A stretch of DNA of 64,000 bases from Clostridiales bacterium. GTDB taxonomy: Bacteria; Bacillota; Clostridia; Oscillospirales; Oscillospiraceae. A model generated the notes under the pieces. That model was not told the origin of the DNA, did no database searches, and was given only the letters and a program-made list of their open reading frames with translations. Positions within the stretch are counted from its first letter, which is position 1. The number at the start of each line of letters is the position of its first letter. Location: contig JAJPWY010000033.1 in NCBI GenBank assembly GCA_021205725.1, positions 1 to 64,000 of the forward strand, in the 5' to 3' direction. The translations under genes and the position numbers were made by a program. This document shows, in pieces, positions 18,194 through 27,614 of the stretch.

Positions 18194-18427
18194 CTATCTC
18201 TCCTCCTGATTGAGCCGATAGACCAGATAGTCCAGACAGTCCAGCTTTTTCTGCTCTGCATGGATATGGTTCAGCAGATCACGACGACCGCCCTGCAGGG
18301 TGCGCAGCAGTTCCCTGCGCCGTCCTCTTTCCCTCAGCAGGACGCAGCGGGAGATCATCTCCTCCTCAAAGCCGATGTCCACCAGATTTTGATAGAAGCG
18401 CTGGGCCTCGTTGTTCACATCCGGCAC
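18194..18427 (-). CDS. Small conserved helical protein
   Basis: 77-residue, charged, helical cytoplasmic protein (NNEAQRFYQNLVDIGFEEEM ... LLRTLQGGRRDLLNHIHAEQ ... LDCLDYLVYRLNQ). It starts at GTG 18427 with AGGAGG 9 bases upstream and ends one base before the lipoprotein start, so the two are translationally linked. Similar small proteins accompany flavodoxin or MerR genes in Clostridia; I recall the pattern but no function. First gene of the operon. Confidence 0.7.
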   Translation of the reverse strand: MPDVNNEAQRFYQNLVDIGFEEEMISRCVLLRERGRRRELLRTLQGGRRDLLNHIHAEQKKLDCLDYLVYRLNQEER

Positions 18428-18453
18428 CGATGACCACCTCCTCTGTTTCCTAT

Positions 18454-18482
18454 ATTTTAGATGAAGAAGGCGGGAATAGCAA
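18454..18482 (-). promoter_or_regulatory. Promoter of the flavodoxin/hydrolase operon
   Basis: On the minus strand: TTGCTA (18482-18477), 17-bp spacer, TAAAAT (18459-18454), just upstream of the GTG start at 18427. Confidence 0.65.
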
Positions 18483-18687
18483 ATGCTTTCTTCCTATGGC
18501 TGGCTATGCCTAAAAGGAATAGCAGAACACAGGATACGGCTTCGGGAGCCCCTGACCGGTCGAGGCATATCGGACTGTCTGCGAATCGTTTGCTGCTGGC
18601 TTGCCTCCGCTCACGGCTCCCTGTGGCAGCTTTCTGACGGGGAGCCGTTTCCGTCCGGAGCATGAGAACGAAAAATCCCGGCGAAGC

Positions 18688-19590
18688 TCATTCGCCGGGA
18701 AATCGTATGGTGGTGCGCCGTCCGCTGTAGCCCAGGGAGGCGGCGGGGAACAGGTCGGTGGCTGCGGAAAGGCAGTCCTCCGGGTGGTTCAAGGAGGGGC
18801 TGAAATGGGTCAGCCACAGCTCTTTGGCTCCGGAGCGCTTAGCGGTCTTGGCGGCCTCCTGGAACATCATATGGCAGGTCTCCCTGGCCTTGGGGAGCTT
18901 CTCCGCCTCGCCGTACATCCCCTCGCAGATGAGCAGGTCGGCATCGGCGGCAGCCCTATAGAGCGCCTTTGCCGGGCGGGTGTCGGTGGCGTAGACCAGA
19001 CGGATGCCCTGTCGGGCGGGGCCCAGCACCATGTCCGGGGTGAAGCCCTCCACCGTCTCCCCCTGCTGGAGATGCTTCCAGAGCTGCTTGGGGATGCCCG
19101 CCCGGGCAGCCCGGGCCGGGTCAAATTTCCCCTTCCGTGGCACCTCCGCCAGATAGCCGAAGCAGGGCACCGTATGCCGCAGGGGAAAGGCGGTGATCCT
19201 CCAGTCCCCCAGGTCAATGGTCTGCTCCGTCTCCGGCGGCAGCTCCCGGACGGTCACAGGGAAGGCCAGCTCCGGGGCGATGACCTTCACCGCCTCCATC
19301 ACCCGGCCGATGCCCACCGGCCCGATGACCGTCACCGGCTCCGTCCGGTCCATGTTGCCCATGGTCAGCAGCAGTCCCGGCAGCCCGGCGGTGTGGTCGG
19401 CGTGGAGGTGGGTGATGCAGATGGTGTCCAGGCTCTTAAAGGTACACCCTGCCTCCCGGGCGGCGATTTGGGTGCCCTCTCCGGCGTCGATGAGCAGACT
19501 GCGTCCGTTGCACCGCAGCACCAGAGAGGTCAGCCACCGTCCAGGCAGGGGCATGGTTCCCCCTGTCCCCAGCAGACAGACATCCAACAT
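18688..19590 (-). CDS. rnz: Ribonuclease Z
   Basis: 300-residue metallo-beta-lactamase-fold tRNA 3' endonuclease. The zinc motif THLHADHTAGLPG, the LLIDAGEGTQ strand, the HTVPCFGY segment, ATDTRP and the late LTHFSP histidine are all present. The ATG at 19590 (MLDVCLLGTGG) is chosen over 19614 because AGGTGA precedes it and homology begins there. It lies 39 bases downstream of the ClpE-like gene and is probably cotranscribed. Confidence 0.92.
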   Translation of the reverse strand: MLDVCLLGTGGTMPLPGRWLTSLVLRCNGRSLLIDAGEGTQIAAREAGCTFKSLDTICITHLHADHTAGLPGLLLTMGNMDRTEPVTVIGPVGIGRVMEAVKVIAPELAFPVTVRELPPETEQTIDLGDWRITAFPLRHTVPCFGYLAEVPRKGKFDPARAARAGIPKQLWKHLQQGETVEGFTPDMVLGPARQGIRLVYATDTRPAKALYRAAADADLLICEGMYGEAEKLPKARETCHMMFQEAAKTAKRSGAKELWLTHFSPSLNHPEDCLSAATDLFPAASLGYSGRRTTIRFPGE

Positions 19591-19629
19591 TCCCCTCACC
19601 TCGCCTCTTTCCAATGTGATATGATACCG

Positions 19630-22215
19630 TCAGCCGCTGATGAGCATGATCTGGTCGTTCTCCGCTGTGGCCTGGAGGAAGGTGATCTGCTGATCGTAGT
19701 TCTGAATGAGCCGCTGGGCGATCACGTCCTCCAGCTCCTTCTGGATGAGCCGCCGGAGGTTCCGGGCCCCGTAGGTCAGGGAGTAGGACTTCCGGGTCAG
19801 ATAGTCCACCAGGGCGTCGTCCCAGGTGAAGGTGATGCCCTTCTCCTCCAGGGAGTCTCTCAGCTCGCCCAGCATAATGCCGGTGATGCCCTTGAAGTTC
19901 TCCTCGCTCAGGTGGTTGAAGTGGACGATCTCGTCCACACGGTTGATGAACTCCGGCCGCAGGAAGGACTGAAGGGCCTTCATGGTCTTCTCCTTGTCCT
20001 GCTCGTCGGCGGTGCGGCCAAAGCCCACGCTGCCGTTTTTGGACTCGCTGCCCGCGTTGGAGGTCATGACGATGACGGTGTTCTCAAAGTTCACCTTCCG
20101 CCCGTGGGAGTCGGTAATCTGGCCGTCGTCCAAAATCTGGAGCAGGATGTTGAGTACATCCGGGTGGGCCTTCTCGATCTCGTCAAAGAGGATGACGGAA
20201 TAGGGCTTCCGGCGGATCTTTTCGGTGAGCTGCCCCGCCTCGTCATAGCCCACATAGCCGGGAGGCGACCCCACGATGCGGGAGACGGCATGCTTTTCCA
20301 TAAACTCGGACATGTCCAGCCGGATCAGGGACTCAGGGCTGTTGAACAAATCCTGGGCCAGCTGCTTGACCAGCTCGGTCTTGCCCACGCCGGTAGAGCC
20401 GACGAAGATGAAGGAGACCGGCTTGTGCTTGGGGGAGATACCCACCCGGTTCCGGCGGATGGCCCGGGTGACGGCGTCCACCGCCTCGTCCTGGCCGATG
20501 ATGTGCTGCTTGAGCCGCTGATCCAGCTGGCTCAGGCGGGCAAACTCCTCCTCCTGGATGCGGCTGGCGGGGATGTTCGTCCACAGCTCGATGACCCGGG
20601 CCAGGTTTTCCACCCCCAGCTGGGGACGGCCCAGGCTCTCCAGGCTGCGCTGCTCCTCGTCCAGCTTTAGCTCGGCGCTGCGGAGGTAGGCCAGCCGCTC
20701 GTAGCCCCGGTTGTCCTCCGGGGTGGTCTGGATGTTGTTGCGCTCCTCCTGGAGGGTGCGCAGCTCCTCCCGGAGCTTCTCCGACCGCTGCCCGATCAGG
20801 CGCAGCCGCTCCTCCCGCTGGGACTGGTCTCCACCGCCGCTCTGCAGGCTGATGGCCTCGTTGTTGACGGCGGTGAGCTGCTGGCGGCACCGGGACTGCT
20901 TCTGCTCGTTCTCCTTGAGCCGGGCGGAGCGCTGGGAGGACTGCTGCTCCTGGCTGGCCAGGATCAGCTCCTTCTCCTTGGCCAGATCCGCCCGCTCCTT
21001 CTGGATGGCGGCCAGCCGGGCCAGGTTGGCGTTGTGGAGGTTCACGTCGGAGCAGGCCTCGTCGATGAGGTCGATGGCCTTATCCGGCAGATACCGGTCG
21101 GTGATATACCGCTCGGACAGGGTGACCGCCTGGCGCAGGATGGGCCGGGGGATGGTCACCTGATGGTAGTCCTCATAGAAGTGGGCGATGCCCTCCAGAA
21201 TCTTCACCGAGTCGTCGATGGACGGCTCCGCCACGTTCACCGGCTGGAACCGGCGCTCCAGGGCGGCGTCCTTCTCGATGTATTTCCGGTACTCGTTGTA
21301 GGTGGTGGCACCGATGACCTGGATCTCGCCCCGGCTCAGGGCGGGCTTGAGGATGTTGGCGGCGTTCATGGAGCCCTCGGCGTCTCCGGCCCCCACGATG
21401 TTATGGATCTCGTCGATAACCAGGATGATGTTGCCGATCTTCTTGATCTCCTCGATCAGGCCCTTCATCCGGCTCTCAAACTGACCCCGGAACTGGGTGC
21501 CCGCCACCAGAGCGGTCAGGTCGAGAAGATAGACCTCCTTGTCCTGGAGCTTATAGGGCACGTCGCCGGAGGCGATGCGCAGGGCCAGGCCCTCGGCGAT
21601 GGCGGTCTTGCCTACGCCGGGCTCGCCGATGAGACAGGGGTTGTTCTTCTGGCGACGGTTCAAAATCTGCATCACCCGGGAGATCTCCTGCTCCCGGCCG
21701 ATGACCCCGTCCAGCTTGCCCTCCCGGGCCTGTCGGGTCAGGGAGGTGCAATAGTTCTCCAGGAATTTCCGCTTCTGGCCGCCGTTTTTCTGCTGCTTCT
21801 GGTCGGAACGGTTCCCGTCATCCCGGCTGCGGTTGTCCTCCCGCTCCTCCCGCTGGGGGGTGGGGGGATTGGAGGAGCCGAACAGACGATTCAGGAAGGG
21901 GAAGGTGGCGGTCTTGCCGTCCTCCTCGTCCTCGTCGTCGCTGTCGTCGTTCTCTCCGTCAGTGGGCTGCTGGCTCTCCATCAGGGATTCCATGGCCTCT
22001 GGGCCGCCGAAGGCGGACATCATGTCGTTGGTCAGGTTGTCCAGGTCGTCGTCCGAGATGCCCATTTTGTTGAGCAGGTCGTCCACAGGCTTGATGCCCA
22101 TGCCCTTGGCACAGCTCAGGCAATAGCCCTCATTCTTCGTCTCCCCGCCGTCCATTTTGGTCAGGAAGATCACTGCCACATTTTTGTGGCATTTGGAACA
22201 CAGTACAGGCTGCAT
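19630..22215 (-). CDS. clpE: ClpE-like Hsp100 ATPase with N-terminal zinc finger
   Basis: 861-residue two-AAA+ unfoldase. Instead of Clp_N repeats it has a four-Cys finger (CSKCHKN ... CLSCAKG, about 6-38) and a long acidic linker (about 85-150). AAA1 Walker A is GEPGVGKTA with Walker B VIDEIHN; AAA2 Walker A is GSTGVGKTE with [11 protein letters not shown]; sensor GARNLRR is near the end. Between them lies an unusually long, Gln/Arg/Glu-rich coiled-coil middle domain (about 420-530). No CtsR-type operator was spotted upstream. Probably feeds substrates to ClpP; the ClpE label is by architecture. Confidence 0.85.
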   Translation of the reverse strand: MQPVLCSKCHKNVAVIFLTKMDGGETKNEGYCLSCAKGMGIKPVDDLLNKMGISDDDLDNLTNDMMSAFGGPEAMESLMESQQPTDGENDDSDDEDEEDGKTATFPFLNRLFGSSNPPTPQREEREDNRSRDDGNRSDQKQQKNGGQKRKFLENYCTSLTRQAREGKLDGVIGREQEISRVMQILNRRQKNNPCLIGEPGVGKTAIAEGLALRIASGDVPYKLQDKEVYLLDLTALVAGTQFRGQFESRMKGLIEEIKKIGNIILVIDEIHNIVGAGDAEGSMNAANILKPALSRGEIQVIGATTYNEYRKYIEKDAALERRFQPVNVAEPSIDDSVKILEGIAHFYEDYHQVTIPRPILRQAVTLSERYITDRYLPDKAIDLIDEACSDVNLHNANLARLAAIQKERADLAKEKELILASQEQQSSQRSARLKENEQKQSRCRQQLTAVNNEAISLQSGGGDQSQREERLRLIGQRSEKLREELRTLQEERNNIQTTPEDNRGYERLAYLRSAELKLDEEQRSLESLGRPQLGVENLARVIELWTNIPASRIQEEEFARLSQLDQRLKQHIIGQDEAVDAVTRAIRRNRVGISPKHKPVSFIFVGSTGVGKTELVKQLAQDLFNSPESLIRLDMSEFMEKHAVSRIVGSPPGYVGYDEAGQLTEKIRRKPYSVILFDEIEKAHPDVLNILLQILDDGQITDSHGRKVNFENTVIVMTSNAGSESKNGSVGFGRTADEQDKEKTMKALQSFLRPEFINRVDEIVHFNHLSEENFKGITGIMLGELRDSLEEKGITFTWDDALVDYLTRKSYSLTYGARNLRRLIQKELEDVIAQRLIQNYDQQITFLQATAENDQIMLISG

Positions 22216-22311
22216 ATAGATACTCCTTAACTCCCTCTGAGAGGGTCTTCACAATTTTAGGGAAAGAATATCATATAATTGTGAACAAATCTAGTCCTGT
22301 TCTCCTTATTT

Positions 22312-22971
22312 CTACAGAGAAAAGGTGGTAAAGGAGGCGAGCAGCTCCAGCAGGAGGCTGCTTTCCAGGCTCTCCTGACCGATCAGACCGAAGGACGCCC
22401 CCAGAGAGCAGACCACAGCCACGATGATAAGCCCCCGCACCAGGCCGCACACGCCGCCCAGGGACTTGTTCAAAAAGTGCAGTCCCGGCAGACGGGCCGC
22501 TACGTTGAGTACCCGGGCGATCAGGTGGCCCAGCAGCAGGATGATAACAAAGGCGAGTACATATACCACCAGCCAGGCGATAGAGCTGGAGAGGCTGATG
22601 GCCATGCTCTCCGCCACGTCCGCCGTGGCCGCCTGCACTCCCTGGTCTACAGACTGGGAGAAGGACTGATACACCTCTGAATCGAAGATCTGGGCCAAAA
22701 AGCCCCCGTCCTCCAAAGCGGCGGAGGCCTCCTCCTCCGTCTGAGGCTCCGTGTCCAGGGCCTCGTCGATGGACTGCTGGATGCTGCTCTGGATAGACGG
22801 CTGGATGGCCTGGGCCAGGGCGGGAGACAGGCTGTCCGCCGCCATCTGCGCCCCCACCAGGGCCAGAATCGCCGTCACCAGGCCGCACAGGGTCATGATG
22901 AGCCCCCGGCGTGCGCCCAGAACAGCAAAGAGTACCAATACAATGATGATGACCAGGTCAAACAGATTCAT
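22312..22971 (-). CDS. CvpA family membrane protein
   Basis: 219 residues with four predicted membrane segments: two at the N-terminus (LVIIIVLVLFAVLGARRG; LIMTLCGLVTAILALVGA), then an acidic/Gln-rich external loop (about 50-125), then two more (LVVYVLAFVIILLLGHLIA; GLVRGLIIVAVVCSLGASFG). The N-terminal NLFDLVIIIVLVLFAVLGARRG pattern and the later LNKSLGGVCGLVRG segment are CvpA hallmarks. Role in Gram-positives unclear. It follows the DUF5711 gene in the same direction. Confidence 0.85.
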   Translation of the reverse strand: MNLFDLVIIIVLVLFAVLGARRGLIMTLCGLVTAILALVGAQMAADSLSPALAQAIQPSIQSSIQQSIDEALDTEPQTEEEASAALEDGGFLAQIFDSEVYQSFSQSVDQGVQAATADVAESMAISLSSSIAWLVVYVLAFVIILLLGHLIARVLNVAARLPGLHFLNKSLGGVCGLVRGLIIVAVVCSLGASFGLIGQESLESSLLLELLASFTTFSL

Positions 22972-22995
22972 ATTCCGATTCCTTCCTCTTGTGGC

Positions 22996-24198
22996 TTATG
23001 GCAAAAAGACATGGGCCGTGTCGACGCCGATGAGCATGGCCGCACCGTCAGACCGGGCCAGCGCCCGGAGCGTGCCGTCGCTATTCTCAATAGAGGCGTA
23101 TTCCTCCAGATCGGAGGTATAGACCGTCAGCTCGCTGCCGGTGAGCACGGCAATATATCGTCCCGCCGCCGTCACGGACAGCACCTCTCCTTCGACCTCC
23201 AGAGTGCCGGAGACTGCACCCTGGTCGTCCAGCACCACGATCTCTCCCAGGGCGCCGGAGCGGTAATAGCTGAAATACTCCACTGCATACCCGTCCTGGA
23301 GGGAGTAGCTCTGGAGGTAATAGCTGCTCTCTGCCCAGCTCCCCAGCTCCTGGAGCTGGGTATCCAGGCGGCGGACGCCGTTCTCCTCCTGGAGCCAGAT
23401 GCCGTCGTCATCCCAGGACAGATCCAGCACTACGCCGTTGGTTACCTGGGCGGAAACGGTCTCGCTGCCGTCGGTGCAGCTGTACAGCGTCAGGGTGGAC
23501 ACGAAGTCCATGCCGTCCTGGCCGATGGTCAGCAGGGCCACCTGGCTGTTGTCCGGGGACACTGCGGCGTCCATGACAAAGCTGGAGGAGATGTTTTCCG
23601 TAATGATCTTATTCTGGCCGGCGTCGTACACCGTCACCGCCGCCTTGTAGCCGGTAGCCTGCTCCGCCACGGCCAGCCAGCCCTGGTCGTTCACCCGGGC
23701 GGAGATCAGCTCATAGCTCCCTGACGTCTCATACTCCCAGATGAGCACACGACCGGAGAACAGATACAGCTCGCTTCCGCCTGCGTCGTAGACCAGAGCA
23801 TAGTCCCCCGCCGTCTGGATCACCGGCTGGGCCAGGGCCGCCTCCATATCCACATAGGCCGTGCCCCCGTCGGAATAGACCCAGATGTGATTGGCGTTGC
23901 AGACGACGAGGCTGTCGCTCAGGGCGGCATAGACGTTATCCGTCTCAGAGGAGATGGTGAACTCCACCCCCTGGCCCTCCTCAGTCCGCTCCAGGGCCTG
24001 ATAGGTGAGATACCGCTTGACCAGATCCAGGTTGAGCTGATCCCGATTGAGCACCAGCACCACCGCCAGGGCCACCAACAGGGCGGTGAAGATGCTGGCC
24101 AAAATGCGCAGCAACACCTTCAGCCAGCCGGGAGCCTCCTTCTTTTGGCGGCCCTCCTCTTTCCGGGCCGTTGCCTGATTTTCTCTGTTTTCTTCCAT
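22996..24198 (-). CDS. DUF5711 family membrane-anchored protein
   Basis: 400 residues: a charged cytoplasmic N-terminus (1-24), one membrane helix (about 29-48, LRILASIFTALLVALAVVLVL) and a long extracytoplasmic part made of repeated beta strands that resembles a beta-propeller (for example DYALVYDAGGSELYLFS, GWLAVAEQATGYKAAVTVYD, DNSQVALLTI). No enzymatic motif. GGAGG precedes the ATG, which lies 5 bases after truA, so the two are cotranscribed. Function unknown; family assignment from memory. Confidence 0.8.
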   Translation of the reverse strand: MEENRENQATARKEEGRQKKEAPGWLKVLLRILASIFTALLVALAVVLVLNRDQLNLDLVKRYLTYQALERTEEGQGVEFTISSETDNVYAALSDSLVVCNANHIWVYSDGGTAYVDMEAALAQPVIQTAGDYALVYDAGGSELYLFSGRVLIWEYETSGSYELISARVNDQGWLAVAEQATGYKAAVTVYDAGQNKIITENISSSFVMDAAVSPDNSQVALLTIGQDGMDFVSTLTLYSCTDGSETVSAQVTNGVVLDLSWDDDGIWLQEENGVRRLDTQLQELGSWAESSYYLQSYSLQDGYAVEYFSYYRSGALGEIVVLDDQGAVSGTLEVEGEVLSVTAAGRYIAVLTGSELTVYTSDLEEYASIENSDGTLRALARSDGAAMLIGVDTAHVFLP

Positions 24199-24202
24199 GG
24201 GC

Positions 24203-24973
24203 TCATTCCTCCGGGTCTGTGTCCAGACCCACCGGTTCCCGGTACCATAGCCGGGTCATGTAAAGTCCGCCGGGGGGTACCGTGGGCCCGGCCTCTACCC
24301 GGTTCCCACGCAGCAGGATATCTCCAATCTCCGCCGGGGTCAGCTTGCCCTCGGCGGCGTAGAGCACCGTCCCCACCATGATACGAACCATGTTGTACAA
24401 AAATCCGTTGGCGCACACCTTCAGGGTGATCAGATCTCCCTCCCGGGCCACGTCGAAGTAATAGACCGTCCGGACGGTGGAGCGGACATTGGTGCCCACG
24501 TCCCGGACGGCGGCAAAGTCATGGGTGCCCACAAACTGCTCCGCCGCCTGAGCCATGGCGCCCTCGTCCAACCGCTTGGGATAGAAGTAGGCCCGGTTGA
24601 CATAAAATGCGTTCCGTATCCGGGAGTTGAACACCTGATAGGTGTACTCCTTTTTGATGCAGGAGGCGATGGCGTTGAATTCCGGAGACACCTCCCGGGC
24701 GGAGACCACCACGATGTCCTCCGGCAGCTGGGCGTTGAAGGCCAGGGGCATCCGGTCACAGGGGATGGTGCAGTCCGTGCGGAAGTTGGCGATGTACACC
24801 TTTGCGTGAACCCCGGCGTCGGTGCGACCCGCCCCGGTGAACCGGACGGGATGCTTCACCACCCGGGACACCGCTTGCTCCAGCGTCTCCTGGACGGTGG
24901 CGCCGTTATTCTGAATCTGCCAGCCGTGGTAGGCGGTGCCCACATACATCAGCTGTAAGGCGATATTACGCAT
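24203..24973 (-). CDS. truA: tRNA pseudouridine(38-40) synthase
   Basis: 256-residue TruA. The catalytic Asp is in GAGRTDAGVHA, the N-terminus reads LQLMYVGTAYHGWQIQ, and FLYNMVRIMVGTV follows in the C-terminal half; all are family signatures. AAAGGAGG precedes the ATG. Downstream of the ECF transporter genes and upstream of DUF5711, a common clostridial neighbourhood next to ecfT. Confidence 0.95.
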   Translation of the reverse strand: MRNIALQLMYVGTAYHGWQIQNNGATVQETLEQAVSRVVKHPVRFTGAGRTDAGVHAKVYIANFRTDCTIPCDRMPLAFNAQLPEDIVVVSAREVSPEFNAIASCIKKEYTYQVFNSRIRNAFYVNRAYFYPKRLDEGAMAQAAEQFVGTHDFAAVRDVGTNVRSTVRTVYYFDVAREGDLITLKVCANGFLYNMVRIMVGTVLYAAEGKLTPAEIGDILLRGNRVEAGPTVPPGGLYMTRLWYREPVGLDTDPEE

Positions 24974-25004
24974 AGGCCCCCTCCTTTCGACGGCAGCGGC
25001 TTTG

Positions 25005-25814
25005 TCACACCCCGAAGCCCATGGCCAGCACCATGACCACAGCGGTCAGAGCGACCCCCAGTCCCAGGGCCATATAGTCCTCTTTGGTATAGGCCAGATT
25101 TTTCAGCCGGGTGCGGCCCTCGCCCCCGTGGTAGCAGCGGCACTCCATGGCGGTGGCCAGCTCGTCCGCCCGCCGGAAGGCAGAGACAAACAGGGGCACC
25201 AGCAGAGGGATGAGGGCCTTGGCCTTGTCCAGCAGATTGCCGGAGTCGAAGTCCGCTCCCCGGGCCTTCTGAGCGGACATGATCTTGTCCGTCTCCTCGA
25301 TCAGTGTGGGAATGAACCGCAGGGCGATGGACATCATCATGGCCAGCTCGTGTATCGGCACATGGAGCTTTTTCAGCGGCCCCAACAGATCCTCGAGGCC
25401 GTCGGTGAGCATGATGGGGGAGGTGGTGTAGGTCAGCAGGAAGGTGCCGCTGATGAGCATTAAAATGCGCACCACCATAAAGAAAGCCGTCCGGACGCCC
25501 CCGGTGGTGATGGTGAACACCCACCAATGCACCAGCACGTCGCCGGTGGTGTTGTAAAAGAGGTTGAGCACGCCGGTGAAGATGAGGATGATGACCACCG
25601 GGCGCATACCGTTCAAAATCGCCTTGGCCCCCACCTTGGACAGCCGGATGCAGGTGATGAGAAAGAGCAGCATCAGGCCGTAGGTGACGACTCCCTGGGC
25701 GGAGAACAGGGCCACGATATAGAGCACCACGATGATGATCTTCGTCCTGGGATCCAGGTTGTGGACGATGGTGTCTCCCGGGAAAAACTGACCCAGAGTG
25801 ATATCCTTCAGCAC
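25005..25814 (-). CDS. ecfT: Energy-coupling factor transporter transmembrane protein EcfT
   Basis: 269-residue membrane protein with several hydrophobic helices (IIIVVLYIVALFSAQGVVTY; PVVIILIFTGVLNLFY; FFMVVRILMLISGTFLLTY; VALTAVVMVLAMGFGV). The two coupling motifs that contact the ATPases are seen as AQKARGADF and RRADELATAMECRCY. It couples EcfA1/EcfA2 to vitamin-binding S components encoded elsewhere. Its start overlaps the ecfA2 end by 7 bases. Confidence 0.94.
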   Translation of the reverse strand: MLKDITLGQFFPGDTIVHNLDPRTKIIIVVLYIVALFSAQGVVTYGLMLLFLITCIRLSKVGAKAILNGMRPVVIILIFTGVLNLFYNTTGDVLVHWWVFTITTGGVRTAFFMVVRILMLISGTFLLTYTTSPIMLTDGLEDLLGPLKKLHVPIHELAMMMSIALRFIPTLIEETDKIMSAQKARGADFDSGNLLDKAKALIPLLVPLFVSAFRRADELATAMECRCYHGGEGRTRLKNLAYTKEDYMALGLGVALTAVVMVLAMGFGV

Positions 25815-26683
25815 GCAGACCGCCCCCTTTTCTCTGCCAGGGCCAGCAGCACGTCCCTGGCCTCGTCCATGGTGTAGACGCAGTCGTCCTGGATGGGCAG
25901 TCCCAGCTCCCTGAGCCGCTGGAACACCTGTGTCACCTGGGGGATGCCCAGACCCATGGAGCGCAGCTCCTGGCTGTGGGAGAAGATGTCGTGGGGGGTG
26001 CCGTCCAGGGGGATCTTCCCGTCGTTGACCACCACGATGCGCTCCACCGACCGGGCCACCTCCTCCATGGAGTGGGAGACCAGGATGATGGTGGAGCCCT
26101 TGGACTGGTGATAGTCCCGGATGTTGGCGAGGATGGCGTCCCGGCCCGCCGGGTCAAGGCCCGCCGTGGGCTCGTCCAGGATGAGCACCTCCGGCTCCAT
26201 GGCGATGACCCCGGCGATGGCCACCCGGCGCTTCTGGCCGCCGGAGAGCTCAAAGGGGGACTTGTCCAGATGCTGCTCCTTCAGGCCCACAAAGTGGGCG
26301 GCCTCGTGGACGCGGCGGTCGATATCTTCCTTGCTCAGCTTCATGTTGGTGGGGCCAAAGGCGATATCCTTATATACCGTCTCCTCAAAGAGCTGATACT
26401 CCGGATACTGAAAGACCAGGCCCACATGGAACTTGGCCTCCCGGACGCTCTCCTTGCTCTCCCAGATGTCCTTTCCGTGGAGCAAAATCTGGCCCGAGGT
26501 GGGCTTGAGCAGCCCGTTCAAATGCTGGATGAGGGTGGACTTGCCCGAGCCGGTGTGTCCGATCATACCCACATATTCCCCGGGGTAGATGGAGAGGCTC
26601 ACGTCGGACAGTGCCTGATGTTCAAAGGGCGTTCCCTGGCTGTAGACGCAGCTCAGGTTCCGCAGCTCTAATATTGGTTCCAA
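25808..26683 (-). CDS. ecfA2: Energy-coupling factor transporter ATPase EcfA2
   Basis: 291-residue ABC ATPase. Walker A GHTGSGKST (42-50), Q-loop VFQYPEYQLFEETV, signature FELSGGQKRRVAIAG, Walker B VLILDEPTAGLD and switch histidine LVSHSM are all intact. The YPEYQLF Q-loop variant and C-terminal extension point to EcfA2 rather than EcfA1. Works as a heterodimer with the next gene. Confidence 0.93.
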   Translation of the reverse strand: MEPILELRNLSCVYSQGTPFEHQALSDVSLSIYPGEYVGMIGHTGSGKSTLIQHLNGLLKPTSGQILLHGKDIWESKESVREAKFHVGLVFQYPEYQLFEETVYKDIAFGPTNMKLSKEDIDRRVHEAAHFVGLKEQHLDKSPFELSGGQKRRVAIAGVIAMEPEVLILDEPTAGLDPAGRDAILANIRDYHQSKGSTIILVSHSMEEVARSVERIVVVNDGKIPLDGTPHDIFSHSQELRSMGLGIPQVTQVFQRLRELGLPIQDDCVYTMDEARDVLLALAEKRGRSAC

Positions 26684-26764
26684 ACAATAATTCCTCCCTG
26701 TTCCGGTACCGCTCCCCAGCCCGGGGATGCCATCCGGAGTTCGGTATTTACCATGTTTCCTGTC

Positions 26765-27613
26765 TTATGCCAGCGCCCGGTAGATTTCCTGGGCACACTC
26801 CTCCACTGAGAGGGCGTCCAGGGGTACGTCCACCCCGCCCTGTCTCAGCTGATAGAGCAGGCCCACCGTCTCCGGGACGGTGAGTCCCACCGATTTCAGC
26901 AGCTCCACCTGCTGGAAAACCTGCTTCGGAGGGCCATCGGCGATGATTTTGCCCTGGTCCATGACCACCAGGCGATCGGCCTGGGCCGCCTCGTCCATGT
27001 GGTGGGTGATGAGGACAATGGTGGTGCCCCGCTCCCGGTTGAGCCGGGTGATGGTGCGCATCACGTCCTCCCGACCGATGGGATCCAGCATGGCGGTGGG
27101 CTCGTCCAGGACGATGCACCGGGGGAGCATGGCGATGACGCCCGCAATGGCGATGCGCTGCTTCTGTCCGCCGGAGAGGAGATGGGGGGCGTGTCTGGCA
27201 TACTTGCTCATCCCCACGATCTTCAGCGCCTCATCCACCCGTCGGCGAATTTCCTCCGAGGGAACTCCCAGGTTTTCCGGGGCGAAGGCCACGTCCTCCT
27301 CCACCACGTTGGCGACAATCTGGTTGTCCGGGTTCTGGAACACCATGCCCACCGTCCGCCGGATGTCCAGCAGATGCGCCTCGTCGGCGGTGTCCATGCC
27401 GTCCACAGAGACGGTTCCCCTGTTGGGGAGATAGACGGCGTTCATGAGCTTTGCCAGGGTGGACTTACCCGAGCCGTTGTGTCCCAGGATGGCCACGAAG
27501 CTTCCCTGCTCGATGGAAAGATTCACTCCGTCCAGCACCAGGCTCGACCCCTCCGGCACGTCCGGGTACTGGAAAGCGACGTCCTTGATTTCGATGATGT
27601 TTTTCTGTTCCAT
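26765..27613 (-). CDS. ecfA1: Energy-coupling factor transporter ATPase EcfA1
   Basis: 282-residue ABC ATPase with Walker A GHNGSGKST, Q-loop VFQNPDNQIVANVVEEDVAF, signature HLLSGGQKQRIAIAG, Walker B CIVLDEPTAMLD and switch His LITHHMDEA. The NPDNQIV Q-loop is the EcfA1 pattern. CAGGAGATAAT precedes the ATG at 27613, which abuts the upstream methyltransferase gene. An 81-base gap separates it from ecfA2. Confidence 0.93.
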   Translation of the reverse strand: MEQKNIIEIKDVAFQYPDVPEGSSLVLDGVNLSIEQGSFVAILGHNGSGKSTLAKLMNAVYLPNRGTVSVDGMDTADEAHLLDIRRTVGMVFQNPDNQIVANVVEEDVAFAPENLGVPSEEIRRRVDEALKIVGMSKYARHAPHLLSGGQKQRIAIAGVIAMLPRCIVLDEPTAMLDPIGREDVMRTITRLNRERGTTIVLITHHMDEAAQADRLVVMDQGKIIADGPPKQVFQQVELLKSVGLTVPETVGLLYQLRQGGVDVPLDALSVEECAQEIYRALA

Positions 27614-27614
27614 A

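Noticed and set aside
18601-20670. 689-codon plus-strand open frame antisense to rnz and the ClpE-like gene
   Set aside because: It lacks a ribosome site, is Gly/Leu/His/Asp-rich low-information sequence typical of shadow frames in GC-rich DNA, and both minus-strand genes have clear motifs.
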